Assembly (NCBI RefSeq): GCF_021735925.1
Contig: NZ_WMEA01000006.1
Span: 1-64,000, forward strand
Source: Loktanella sp. M215
GTDB lineage: Bacteria > Pseudomonadota > Alphaproteobacteria > Rhodobacterales > Rhodobacteraceae
Length of the DNA: 64,000 nt
Direction of reading: 5' to 3'
This document shows positions 36,525 to 44,595 of this stretch, in pieces. Numbering within the stretch: position 1 is the first letter of the stretch; each line of letters opens with the position of its first letter. Position numbers and translations under genes: made by a program. Below the pieces are notes generated by a model. That model had not been told where the DNA came from, did no database searches, and worked only from the letters and a program-made list of their open reading frames with translations.

Positions 36525-36611
36525 GCGCGAGCCCTCACCCCACCGCGCGGCCCGGTCAGACGGCATTAACCACGCTGCAGCACCCTGCCCTTTTCGCGAA
36601 AGGTGTCCCAC

Positions 36612-37667
36612 ATGGCCAAACGTAAACGCCTGACCCCCCTGCCGAGTGCCGCATCCGGTAACGCCCGCCCTGCCCCGCTGGCGGCACCGGAAACAAAATC
36701 CGCTACGACTCTGACCCGGGGGTTAGGCTCTGTCCGGCCGCCCATCGCAGAGGTCGCCCATGATGCGGCATCCGCCAATGCGCTGGCAGAGGTCGCCCAG
36801 ACCCTGACCGCCGCCCGTGCCGAGGGGCGTCTGATCCAGCGCCTGCCGCTGCACCTGATCGACGCAGACCATCTGGTGCGTGATCGCCTTGTGGCCGATC
36901 CCGAGGAAATGGGCGTCCTCAAGGACAGCATCCGCCAGCGTGGCCAGCAGACCGCGATCGAGGTCGTGGCGCTGGAGGATGGACGCTATGGGTTGATCTC
37001 TGGCTGGCGGCGGCTCGGTGCCCTGCGCGATCTGCTGATCGAGACGAAAGAGCCTGCGTTCGAGACGGTTCTGGCCTTGATCCGCACGCCGGCGGACGCG
37101 GCTGAATCCTATGTCGCCATGGTCGAGGAAAACGAGATTCGCGTCGGGTTGTCGTTCTACGAACGCGCCCGCATCGTGGTGCGCGCCGTGGATCGCGACG
37201 TGTTTCGCAGCGACCGCGTGGCGCTGGCGCAGCTCTTCGCCGCCGTGTCCCGGTCCAAGCGGTCCAAGATCAACCAGTTCATCACCATCGTGCGGCAGCT
37301 GGATGCCGGCCTGAAATACCCCACCGCCATCACAGAACGCAGCGGTCTGGCCCTTGTGCAGGCGTTGGAGGCTGATGAGAGCCTTGCACAGAGACTGATC
37401 ACGGCGCTTGCCGCCAAACCGGATCGGACCGCGGAAACCGAAGGCCAGATCATCGCACGCACCATGGCCGATGCGGAGACACCCCCCACCGCCCCCCTGA
37501 TCACCGGAGAGCGGCCGCGCAAGCATTCAGAGCCTGAACCGTTGTGCGAGGGTCTGGTTTTGCGGGTGGAAAAGGACGGTGCGTTCCGCCTGACCGGCCC
37601 CGCGCTGGAAAACCGGTTCTTTGTCAGTCGCCTGATGGCTGCGTTGCGCGATCTGGACACGGCCTGA
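36612..37667 (+). CDS. parB: ParB-type partition protein
   Basis: A 351-residue centromere-binding protein. An N-terminal unstructured arm (about 1-70) is followed by a ParB/Srx-like domain (LIQRLPLHLIDADHLVRDRLVADPEEMGVLKDSIRQRGQQTAIEVVALEDGRYGLISGWRRLGAL), a helix-turn-helix region (VEENEIRVGLSFYERARIVVRAV, then FAAVSRSKRSKINQFITIVRQL), and a C-terminal dimerisation part. ATG 36612 is preferred over GTG 36603. It sits between the two 58-bp repeats and ends before a strong terminator. Confidence 0.9.
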   Translation: MAKRKRLTPLPSAASGNARPAPLAAPETKSATTLTRGLGSVRPPIAEVAHDAASANALAEVAQTLTAARAEGRLIQRLPLHLIDADHLVRDRLVADPEEMGVLKDSIRQRGQQTAIEVVALEDGRYGLISGWRRLGALRDLLIETKEPAFETVLALIRTPADAAESYVAMVEENEIRVGLSFYERARIVVRAVDRDVFRSDRVALAQLFAAVSRSKRSKINQFITIVRQLDAGLKYPTAITERSGLALVQALEADESLAQRLITALAAKPDRTAETEGQIIARTMADAETPPTAPLITGERPRKHSEPEPLCEGLVLRVEKDGAFRLTGPALENRFFVSRLMAALRDLDTA

Positions 37668-37721
37668 TCAGACCCTGCTGCAGGGATTTCAGAGTCTGTT
37701 TCGCTGCGTGACATCATGCAA

Positions 37722-37751
37722 AAGGCCCGCATCACCCCTGATGCGGGCCTT
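37722..37751 (+). terminator. Strong terminator after parB
   Basis: A perfect 13-bp stem AAGGCCCGCATCA / TGATGCGGGCCTT with a CCCC loop. It is symmetric (AAAA before, TT after), so it can also stop the convergent glycosyltransferase transcript. Confidence 0.88.
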
Positions 37752-37752
37752 C

Positions 37753-37810
37753 GCTATTTTACATAATATGTATCGCATGCGAAACATTTGGTTTTTGTAA
37801 TGTATTTTTG
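37753..37810. repeat. 58-bp centromere-like repeat, copy 2 (after parB)
   Basis: A direct copy of 36467-36524 with two substitutions near the 3' part. It carries the same ACATA-A-TATGT and TCGCATGCGA palindromes and begins one base after the parB terminator. Together the copies bracket parB. Confidence 0.8.
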
Positions 37811-37893
37811 AAGGCTTGTTTTATGCTAAGAAGCGGTTGCGAAGTATTGCACGTCACCGTTCTTGCGAGTGGCGAGCGCAGATCTCTTCGAGA

Positions 37894-38904
37894 TCAATCT
37901 TCTCGGGTAGTTGTCGTTATATTTGCGTTGCTGACCATCTGATGGGCTTCGTCGTAACGGCCGCGGCGGCCCAGCAGGCCGTCGCGCAGGCCCATGCGCA
38001 TCATTTTGTAGTAAAGGCGGCGTTCGGTGCCTTTACAGTGCCGTCCGCGGCGCCACCAGATCAGGGTGTAATAGACGAGGGCCGCGGGAAAGATCAGCGG
38101 GCCTGCGGCCTGGCGCGCGATGTCGACGCCGTTGCGGCAGTGGTAGTATATCTTCCACAGGGGGCGGTAGACGAAGCCGTCGCCCATGGTGCCACAGTCG
38201 TGGGTGAAGCGGACCTTGGGCACGAAGGCCATGGCAAAGCCCGCCCGGCGCAGGCGCAGGGAATAGAGCACGTCGTCGCCGTAGATGAAGAGGCCGCCTT
38301 CGGGCAGGTCGGCTTTTTCCCAGGCGCTGGCCTTGACGAAGTAGCCGACGAAGGAGGCCACGTCGATCTGGATGGCCGGGGCATCGGGGGCGAATTGCGA
38401 GTCGGTCAGATGAAAGCCCGACCGTGTGCCGCGCAACAGGGTCCGCGCGAAAAGGCCAAGGTTCCAGAACGGATTGCGCGAGGGGCGGTTCATCTCGCAC
38501 AGGGTGCCGTTGGGATAGAAGACCGCGGCGACGACGATGCCGAGATTGGGGAAATCAGATTCCAGCGTCGGTGTCTCGCTGCGAAACGTGGCCAGCGCGC
38601 CGGGCTGCGGGCGGGCGTCGTCGTCCATCAGCACGACCCAGTCGGGAGAGAGGTGATCGCGGGCGTAGGCCATCCCGGCCTCGAACCCGCCGGCGCCGCC
38701 GGTGTTGGTGGGCAGGGTCACGACGTGGACGCGGGCGTCACCTTGCGTCGCCAGCCAGTCGGGGGTGGAATCGGTGCTAGCGTTGTCGACGACGACGATG
38801 TGGTCCACGTCCTGATCCAGCAGGGTGGGCAGGGTGATCTGCAACTGGTCGAGCCGGTTGAAGGTGACGACGATTGCCACAAGACGGGGGGCGACGCGCG
38901 TCAC
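37894..38904 (-). CDS. GT2 glycosyltransferase, probably galactofuranosyltransferase
   Basis: A 336-residue GT-A enzyme: LVAIVVTFNRLDQLQITLPTLLDQ, IVVVDNASTDSTPDWL, NTGGAGGFEAGMAYA, WVVLMDDDARPQPGAL (DxD at about 93-95), and the acceptor region GGLFIYGDDVLYSLRLRRAGF. This pattern is that of GlfT1/rhamnosyl- or galactofuranosyl-type GT2 enzymes. The GTG start overlaps the glf stop (GTGA), so it is coupled to the enzyme that makes UDP-Galf, which supports Galf transfer (inference). It converges on parB with terminators between. Confidence 0.82.
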   Translation of the reverse strand: MTRVAPRLVAIVVTFNRLDQLQITLPTLLDQDVDHIVVVDNASTDSTPDWLATQGDARVHVVTLPTNTGGAGGFEAGMAYARDHLSPDWVVLMDDDARPQPGALATFRSETPTLESDFPNLGIVVAAVFYPNGTLCEMNRPSRNPFWNLGLFARTLLRGTRSGFHLTDSQFAPDAPAIQIDVASFVGYFVKASAWEKADLPEGGLFIYGDDVLYSLRLRRAGFAMAFVPKVRFTHDCGTMGDGFVYRPLWKIYYHCRNGVDIARQAAGPLIFPAALVYYTLIWWRRGRHCKGTERRLYYKMMRMGLRDGLLGRRGRYDEAHQMVSNANITTTTRED

Positions 38905-40049
38905 AGCGGCGCCTTGGAAAAGCGTGGGGCAGGGGTGCCGGTGCTGCGGGTGGCGAGGAAGGCCTGGGCGAGGTCCAGCGCCTCGCGGATCGTCACGTCC
39001 ATGTCGAGGTAGCGGTAGGTGCCGAGGCGGCCGACGAAGGTGACGTTCGGTGCCGTCTGCGCGAGGGCCACGTAGTCGGCCAGCAGGGATTTCTCCTCTG
39101 CCAGACGGATCGGGTAATAGGGGATGTCGTCGGGCCCGCAGGCGCGGGGGAATTCACGGTAAAGCACTGATTTTTCGTGGCTTTCCCAAGGGGCGAAGTG
39201 TTTATGTTCGCTGATGCGCGTATAGGGCACGTCTGCGTCGGGATGGTTCATCACCGCACAGCCTTGCCAGTCACCCATCGCGCGGAAGACCTCGAAATCC
39301 AGCGTGCGGTAGCCAAGCCGCCCAAGGCGGTAATCGAAGAACCCGTCGAGGGGGCCGGACCAGAAGACATGGTCCCACTGATCGGCCTCTGCGGGGTCGA
39401 AAACAGTCTCTAACACCACAGTAATGCCCGGATGATCGAGGATTGCCGCGACAAGGGCAGTATAGCCGTCCTCTGGCATGCCCTGATGGCGGTGAAAGAA
39501 GTAGTTGTCGTCGTAGGTGAAGCGCAGGGGCAGGCGTTTCAGGATCGACGCGGGCAGATTGCCGGGCGAGGTGCCCCATTGTTTTTCCGTGTAGCCCTTG
39601 AAGAAGGCGGCGTAGAGATCGGGGCCGACGAAGGCCAGCGCCTGTTCCTCGAAGGTCTGGGGGTCGGGGATGTCGGCGGTCCGTGCGGCGACGAAGGCGC
39701 GCGCCTGATCGGGGCGCAGGGCGGTCCCGAAGAACTGGTTGATCGTATGCAGGTTGACGGGCAGGGAATAGACCTGACCGGCCACGGTGGTCTTGACCTG
39801 ATTTTTATAGTCCCGAAACCGGGCGAAACGCTGCACGTAGTCCCAGACGCCGTCGTCGTCGGTGTGAAAGATATGCGGCCCGTAGGTATGGACCATGACG
39901 CCTGTGTCCGCATCGCGCGCCGTGTGGCAGTTGCCGGCCACATGGGGGCGGCCATCGACCACGGTGACGGCGTGACCGGCCTCGGCCAGTTGCCGTGCCA
40001 GCACGGCACCGGACAGGCCCGCGCCCACCATCATCAGCCGTTCGGTCAT
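38901..40049 (-). CDS. glf: UDP-galactopyranose mutase
   Basis: A flavoenzyme of 382 residues that interconverts UDP-Galp and UDP-Galf. FAD-binding MMVGAGLSGAVLARQLAEAGHAVTVVD at 6-32, GNCHTARD, YGPHIFHT, VYSLPVNLHTINQFFG, KGYTEKQWG, RLPLRFTYDDNYFFHRHQGMPEDGY, YPIR and the C-terminal FVGRLGTYRYLDMDVTI. All fit Glf. Start ATG 40049 with GGAG nearby. The same frame stays open upstream far into the divergent Wza-like gene, but that extension is antisense to it and not real. Confidence 0.95.
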   Translation of the reverse strand: MTERLMMVGAGLSGAVLARQLAEAGHAVTVVDGRPHVAGNCHTARDADTGVMVHTYGPHIFHTDDDGVWDYVQRFARFRDYKNQVKTTVAGQVYSLPVNLHTINQFFGTALRPDQARAFVAARTADIPDPQTFEEQALAFVGPDLYAAFFKGYTEKQWGTSPGNLPASILKRLPLRFTYDDNYFFHRHQGMPEDGYTALVAAILDHPGITVVLETVFDPAEADQWDHVFWSGPLDGFFDYRLGRLGYRTLDFEVFRAMGDWQGCAVMNHPDADVPYTRISEHKHFAPWESHEKSVLYREFPRACGPDDIPYYPIRLAEEKSLLADYVALAQTAPNVTFVGRLGTYRYLDMDVTIREALDLAQAFLATRSTGTPAPRFSKAPL

Positions 40050-40256
40050 CCTGCCCGTCTCCCTCTCGCGGTTCCTTGCCGCGCGGCTTAGCTGAAAACC
40101 TGCGCCACGGCAAAGGGGCGCGCACCCTTGGGCCAGGTGCGGGGCAGGGCGGGTCTTGTGGCTTGCGCGACAGGGGCCACAAAGGGTATGCGCAAGGCAG
40201 AGATTGACGAGGCAGACAGGCACCGGTTTGCGGTGCGGCATCCCGGGGGAGCCTTC

Positions 40257-41414
40257 ATGACGGTCACGTATCGCCGCATCGCCATGCTGGGCCTGTGCCT
40301 GTGTATGGGATTGGTGCTGTCGGCTTGCAACCTGCCCCGCGGTGCGGGGTTCCGTAACGAGGTGCTGTCGGCCAAGGCGGGCGTCGATGCGAACGGTCAG
40401 CCGGTCTATGACTTTGCTGTGTTTTCCGTCACCCGGGCCAGCCTGCCGCTGCTGGCGGGATGGCCGGGCAATGCCACCGGTACGCTGCCCTGGATCGGGC
40501 GGGTGGATCAGCCTGCCAGCATGATCATCAGCCCCGGCGACATGCTGAAGATCAGCATCTGGGACGCCGAGGATAATTCCCTGCTGACCCGCCCCGGCGA
40601 GCGCGTGGCGCAGTTGCAGGACGTCCAGGTGGGACCCGACGGGCGGATCTTTCTGCCCTTCGTGGGCAACATGAAGGTGTCCGGCATGGCCCCTGACACC
40701 GCGCGCGAGCGCATTCAGGACATGCTGCTGAACACCGTGCCGTCTGCACAGGTGCAGCTGAGCGTGGCCCCGGGGCGCGCCAATACGGTGACGCTGGCGT
40801 CGGGCGTGCGCAATCCCGGCATCTATCCGCTGGTCGACCGCAACGTCAGCCTGCTGTCGCTGATCGCGCAGGGCGGCGGCGTGCCGGAGAGCACGGTCAA
40901 TCCCCGGGTCAAGCTGTTCCGGAACGGCAAGCCCTACGGCGTGTCGCTGGAGCGGCTTTTCGCGGAGCCGAACCTTGATACCACGCTGCAGGGCGGCGAC
41001 CGGGTGCTGGTGGAGGCCGACGACCGCTATTTCCTGTCGTTGGGTGCGGTGACGCGGGAATCCCTCTATCCTTTCCCCAAGGACCGCGTCAGCGCGCTGG
41101 ACGCGCTGTCGATCATGGGCGGCGTGTCGGCGCTGCGGGCGAACCCGCAGGGCATCCTGATCCTGCGCGACTATCCGGCCTCTGCCGTGCGGCCCGTGGC
41201 CGATCCGAAGGTCCCCAGTCCGGAGGGGCCGCCGCGCGACCGGGTGGTCTTTACCATCGACCTGACACGCGCCGACGGGCTGTTCAGTGCCGGCAAGTTC
41301 CAGATCCAGTCCGGCGATCTGGTCTATGTGACCGAAAGCCCGCTGGGTACGGCGACCACCTTGCTCGGCCTCATCACCAACGTGACCCTCGCCCGGCAGC
41401 GCCTGCAGCAGTAA
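40257..41414 (+). CDS. Wza-type polysaccharide export lipoprotein
   Basis: A 385-residue outer-membrane export protein. Signal with lipobox LVLSAC (Cys about 23), a polysaccharide-export domain (ISPGDMLKISIWDAEDNSLLTRPGERVAQLQDVQVGPDGRIFLPFVGNMKVSGMAPDTARERI), then SLBB-like domains (VTLASGVRNPGIYPLVDRNVSLLSLIAQGGGV, and SLGAVTRESLYPFPKDRVSALDALSIMGGV). ATG 40257 has GGGGGA 6 bases upstream. It forms the outer-membrane channel for exported polymer and would work with KpsE/KpsT (62185-64000). Divergent from glf. Confidence 0.9.
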   Translation: MTVTYRRIAMLGLCLCMGLVLSACNLPRGAGFRNEVLSAKAGVDANGQPVYDFAVFSVTRASLPLLAGWPGNATGTLPWIGRVDQPASMIISPGDMLKISIWDAEDNSLLTRPGERVAQLQDVQVGPDGRIFLPFVGNMKVSGMAPDTARERIQDMLLNTVPSAQVQLSVAPGRANTVTLASGVRNPGIYPLVDRNVSLLSLIAQGGGVPESTVNPRVKLFRNGKPYGVSLERLFAEPNLDTTLQGGDRVLVEADDRYFLSLGAVTRESLYPFPKDRVSALDALSIMGGVSALRANPQGILILRDYPASAVRPVADPKVPSPEGPPRDRVVFTIDLTRADGLFSAGKFQIQSGDLVYVTESPLGTATTLLGLITNVTLARQRLQQ

Positions 41415-41417
41415 TCC

Positions 41418-41451
41418 GCGCGGGGTCGGCATCCTGTTGCCGACCCCGCGC
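41418..41451 (+). terminator. Terminator of the Wza-type gene
   Basis: A perfect 14-bp stem (GCGCGGGGTCGGCA / TGCCGACCCCGCGC) with a 6-base loop, 4 bases after the stop. A second small hairpin (CCCGC / GCGGG) and TTGTTT follow at about 41455-41475. Confidence 0.85.
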
Positions 41452-41542
41452 CATCCCGCAAGGCGCGGGTTGTTTCCGCGTCCTGCCGCGTCCTACACCC
41501 CCCATTGTCCACGATCCGGCAACGCAGAGTTGCGGGTTTCGA

Positions 41543-41570
41543 CGGGTTTGCCCCTTTCGGGGCAGACCCG
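41543..41570. terminator. Second hairpin upstream of the CAP-RTX gene
   Basis: CGGGTTTGCCCC / GGGGCAGACCCG with a TTTC loop, 12-bp arms with one mismatch. It has no T-tract. It sits between the Wza-type gene and the CAP-RTX gene and may isolate the two transcription units. Confidence 0.5.
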
Positions 41571-41682
41571 TGCCCCGCCCATGACCCATTTGTTAACTCT
41601 TGTCGGCCTATATTTGTAAGGGATGCGCGCCGGATCTGCCCCGGTGTGCGTCCGGTATCTGGATGTAGAGAGCGAGACTACC

Positions 41683-43149
41683 ATGTCGCTGACCGCGGGT
41701 GAACAATACCTGATTGAACTGATCAACAGGGGGCGTCTGGACCCTTTGGGCGAAGCGGCCCGTTACAACCTCGATCTGAATGCCGGCCTTCCCGCCGGGA
41801 CCATCGGAACCCAGGCGCTGCAGGTGCTGGCCCCCAATGCGGCGCTGGAAACCGCGGCCACGAACCACAGCGACTGGATGGTGGCGAACGACAGCTTCTC
41901 GCACGGCGGGGCGGGCGGGTCCAACGCGGGCGACCGGATGCAAAGCGCGGGCTACGTCTTTACCGGGACATGGGGCTGGCGTGAAAACCTGGCCTGGCTG
42001 GGCACCACCGGCCGGATCGACATGGAAGCGTCGATCGCCCAGCATCACGAGGGGCTGTACCGGTCGCAATCCCACCGGGAGAACACCTTTGCCGCCGAGA
42101 TGCGTGAAATCGGGATCGGTCAGGTCGGCGGGTCCTTCACCTATCAGGGCACCACCTACAATTCGTCCATGGTGACCGAGAAGTTCGCCGTGTCGGGCAC
42201 CGATGTCTTCGTCACCGGCGTCGCCTATCGCGATGCGGACCGTGACGATTTCTATTCCATCGGCGAAGGTCGTCAGGGCCTGCAAATCTCGGGCGGCGGC
42301 TCTTCCGACACGACCGCAGGCGCGGGTGGCTACGCGATCCGGATGGCGGCGCAGGACGATGTCGCCATGACCGTCGCAGTGGGCGGCAGGATCATGGGGC
42401 ATCTGGTCGTCGACGTATCGGACGGAAACGTCAAGCTGGACGTGGTCACCGATGCCCAGGGACGCGAGGTGGCGCATGTCTCGTCCTCGGCCACACTGCT
42501 GGACGGGATCCGCCACGCCAGCTTGCTGGGCAGCGCCGACCTTGACCTGAACGGACAGGGTGCGCGGAACCGTCTGAACGGTAACGGGGGCGACAATGAC
42601 ATCCGGGGCGGCGGCGGGGGCGACTGGATCCACGGCGAAGACGGGAACGATCACCTTTTTGGAAACCGTGGCAACGACAGGCTTTACGGCGAAGATGGCA
42701 GAGATCTGCTGAACGGTCATAGCGGTCGGGATCGGCTCTGGGGCGGCGCCGGCGACGATCGCATGGATGGTGGCAACGGCAAGGATGTGCTGAAAGGCGG
42801 CGGTGGCGACGACACGATGTTTGGCGGACGGCACCGCGACATCCTGAAAGGCGGTGCAGGCGACGACGTTCTGAACGGTGGCCACGGCAACGATGTTCTG
42901 CGCGGGAATGGAGGGGCCGATACCTTTGTCTTCGACCAAGGGCGCGACCGGATCAAGGACTTCCGCGACAACGTCGATACGATCGTAATCGATGCCGACC
43001 TGGCCCGCGGCCAGAGCGTGGCGGACATTCTGGATGACGCATCCATCTCTCATGGTCGCGCGATCCTGGATTTCGGCCACGGCGATGTGCTGATAATCGA
43101 CCATGTCGACAACCTGAACATTCTGGCCAACGACCTGATTATCAACTAG
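41683..43149 (+). CDS. CAP-domain protein with RTX calcium-binding repeats
   Basis: A 488-residue secreted protein. Residues about 5-165 form a CAP/SCP domain (YLIELINRGRLDPLGEAARYN, HSDWMVANDSFSHGG, GWRENLAWLG, HHEGLYRSQSHRENTF, REIGIGQ). Residues about 300-425 carry glycine-aspartate nonapeptides of GGxGxDxLx type (GGAGDDRMDGGNGKDVLKGGGG is one run). The C-terminal part is DTFVFDQGRDRIKDF, as in RTX proteins secreted through type I systems. It lacks an N-terminal signal. ATG 41683 follows GAGCGAGA. No type I secretion genes are in the window. It is probably extracellular, with calcium-dependent folding. Confidence 0.88.
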   Translation: MSLTAGEQYLIELINRGRLDPLGEAARYNLDLNAGLPAGTIGTQALQVLAPNAALETAATNHSDWMVANDSFSHGGAGGSNAGDRMQSAGYVFTGTWGWRENLAWLGTTGRIDMEASIAQHHEGLYRSQSHRENTFAAEMREIGIGQVGGSFTYQGTTYNSSMVTEKFAVSGTDVFVTGVAYRDADRDDFYSIGEGRQGLQISGGGSSDTTAGAGGYAIRMAAQDDVAMTVAVGGRIMGHLVVDVSDGNVKLDVVTDAQGREVAHVSSSATLLDGIRHASLLGSADLDLNGQGARNRLNGNGGDNDIRGGGGGDWIHGEDGNDHLFGNRGNDRLYGEDGRDLLNGHSGRDRLWGGAGDDRMDGGNGKDVLKGGGGDDTMFGGRHRDILKGGAGDDVLNGGHGNDVLRGNGGADTFVFDQGRDRIKDFRDNVDTIVIDADLARGQSVADILDDASISHGRAILDFGHGDVLIIDHVDNLNILANDLIIN

Positions 43150-43192
43150 GCCTGCGCACCGCCCACATCCGGGCGATCTGCACGAGGCGTCG

Positions 43193-43984
43193 ATGACCAA
43201 ATCCACACAGACGGGCCCCCTGATCCTGGGCGCCTCGGGGCGCGTGGGGCGCGCGCTGGCGCGGGCCTGGCCGGCGGATTCGCCCGCCCCCCTGCGCCAG
43301 AGCCGCGACGGGGCAGGGGACACGCTGGCCTGGGACATCCTGAACGCCTCCGCGCCGGATCTGCCGCCCATCGACAGCGTTGTCGTGCTGGCCGGCATCA
43401 CCCACGGTACGGTCGAGGCCCTGGCGCTGAACACCCCGTTGGCGCAGGCCGGCGCGGATCTGGGGGCAAGACTGGGCGTGCCGGTGTTTGTCGCGTCATC
43501 ACAGGCGGTCTACGGCCCGCAGCCGGGTCTGCTGCGGGAAGATCAGACCCTGAAACCCACCGGCGACTACGGCCGCGCCAAGGCGGCGATGGAGGCCGCC
43601 GTCGCCGGACCCCATGTCACCCACCTGCGGATCGGCAACGTGGCGGGCTGCGACGCGCTGGCCGCGGGGATCGCGCAGGGCGGCGTGGTGCTGCACCGCT
43701 TCGCGGACGGGCAGGGGCCGCGTCGGGCCTATTGCACGCCGGGGGACCTGGCACGGGTGCTCATCGCTCTCGCGGCGGCGCCTGCGCGGCCGCCGGTGGT
43801 AAATGTTGCGCGTCCGGGCCTTGTGGCGATGGCGGATGTGCTGGATGCGGCCGGCGTCGCCTTCGACTGGACCCCGGCCCCGGCCGAGGCGCTGCCTGAA
43901 ATGGCGCTGGATGTGACCCTGTTGCAGGGCATCTGCCCAATGCCCCCCGCCGATGCGGCCGCCGTGGCCGGGGCGCTGACATGA
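43193..43984 (+). CDS. NAD(P)-dependent sugar epimerase/reductase-like protein
   Basis: A 263-residue short-chain dehydrogenase: N-terminal PLILGASGRVGRALARAW (GxxGxxG), VVVLAGITHG, a catalytic serine region FVASSQAVYG, and YGRAK as the YxxxK pair. It lacks a long C-terminal substrate domain, so it is shorter than typical GalE/RmlD proteins. It overlaps the priming sugar transferase by ATGA, so a joint role is likely, such as making or modifying the first sugar. Substrate unknown. Confidence 0.72.
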   Translation: MTKSTQTGPLILGASGRVGRALARAWPADSPAPLRQSRDGAGDTLAWDILNASAPDLPPIDSVVVLAGITHGTVEALALNTPLAQAGADLGARLGVPVFVASSQAVYGPQPGLLREDQTLKPTGDYGRAKAAMEAAVAGPHVTHLRIGNVAGCDALAAGIAQGGVVLHRFADGQGPRRAYCTPGDLARVLIALAAAPARPPVVNVARPGLVAMADVLDAAGVAFDWTPAPAEALPEMALDVTLLQGICPMPPADAAAVAGALT

Positions 43985-44595
43985 CGCTGCCCAAGCGGCT
44001 GCTGGACCTGACCCTGACGCTGCTGCTGGCGGTGCTGCTGGCTCCGGTGCTGGTGCTGCTGCTGGCGGTGTTGGCGGTGACGGAAGGGCGGCCCTTCTTC
44101 TATGTCTCGGAGCGGATGCGCGCACCGGGGCGGCCCTTTGGCCTGATCAAGTTGCGCACCATGCCGGTCGGCGCGGACCGCGTCGGGGGCGTCACGGGGG
44201 GCGACAAGCAGCGCAGCCTGTCGCGGATGCACCGGCTGCTGCGCCGCAGCCGCGCAGACGAGATCCCGCAGCTGTGGAACGTGCTGCGCGGCGACATGAG
44301 CCTCGTCGGCCCGCGTCCGCCCCTGCGCCGCTACGTGGAGGACTACCCGGAGCTCTACGCCGCCGTGCTGCAGAGCCGGCCGGGGATCACCGGTCTGGCG
44401 AGCCTCGTCTACCACGGCCACGAGGAGCGGCTGCTCGCCGCCTGTGCGACGCCCGCCGAGACCGACGCGGTCTATCGCCGGCGCTGCATCCCCGCCAAGG
44501 CGCGGCTCGACCTGATCTATGCCCGTCACCGGAGCCTGTGCTGGGACCTTGCCCTGATCGGGCGGACGGCACTGAAACCCTTTCACAGAGACTAG
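43981..44595 (+). CDS. Priming undecaprenyl-phosphate sugar transferase
   Basis: A 204-residue member of the bacterial sugar transferase family (PF02397). One N-terminal membrane helix ([21 protein letters not shown]) precedes [56 protein letters not shown] and the [15 protein letters not shown] tail. It lacks the extra membrane domain of WcaJ, so it is the minimal PglC-like form. It transfers a sugar phosphate to the lipid carrier and so starts repeat-unit assembly. Its stop overlaps the convergent RTX gene stop within CTAG. Confidence 0.9.
   Translation: MTLPKRLLDLTLTLLLAVLLAPVLVLLLAVLAVTEGRPFFYVSERMRAPGRPFGLIKLRTMPVGADRVGGVTGGDKQRSLSRMHRLLRRSRADEIPQLWNVLRGDMSLVGPRPPLRRYVEDYPELYAAVLQSRPGITGLASLVYHGHEERLLAACATPAETDAVYRRRCIPAKARLDLIYARHRSLCWDLALIGRTALKPFHRD

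Noticed and set aside
38901..41432. An 843-codon minus-strand frame that would extend glf far upstream
   Set aside because: Only the part from ATG 40049 has UDP-galactopyranose mutase sequence. The upstream 450 codons are antisense to the well-supported Wza-type gene.
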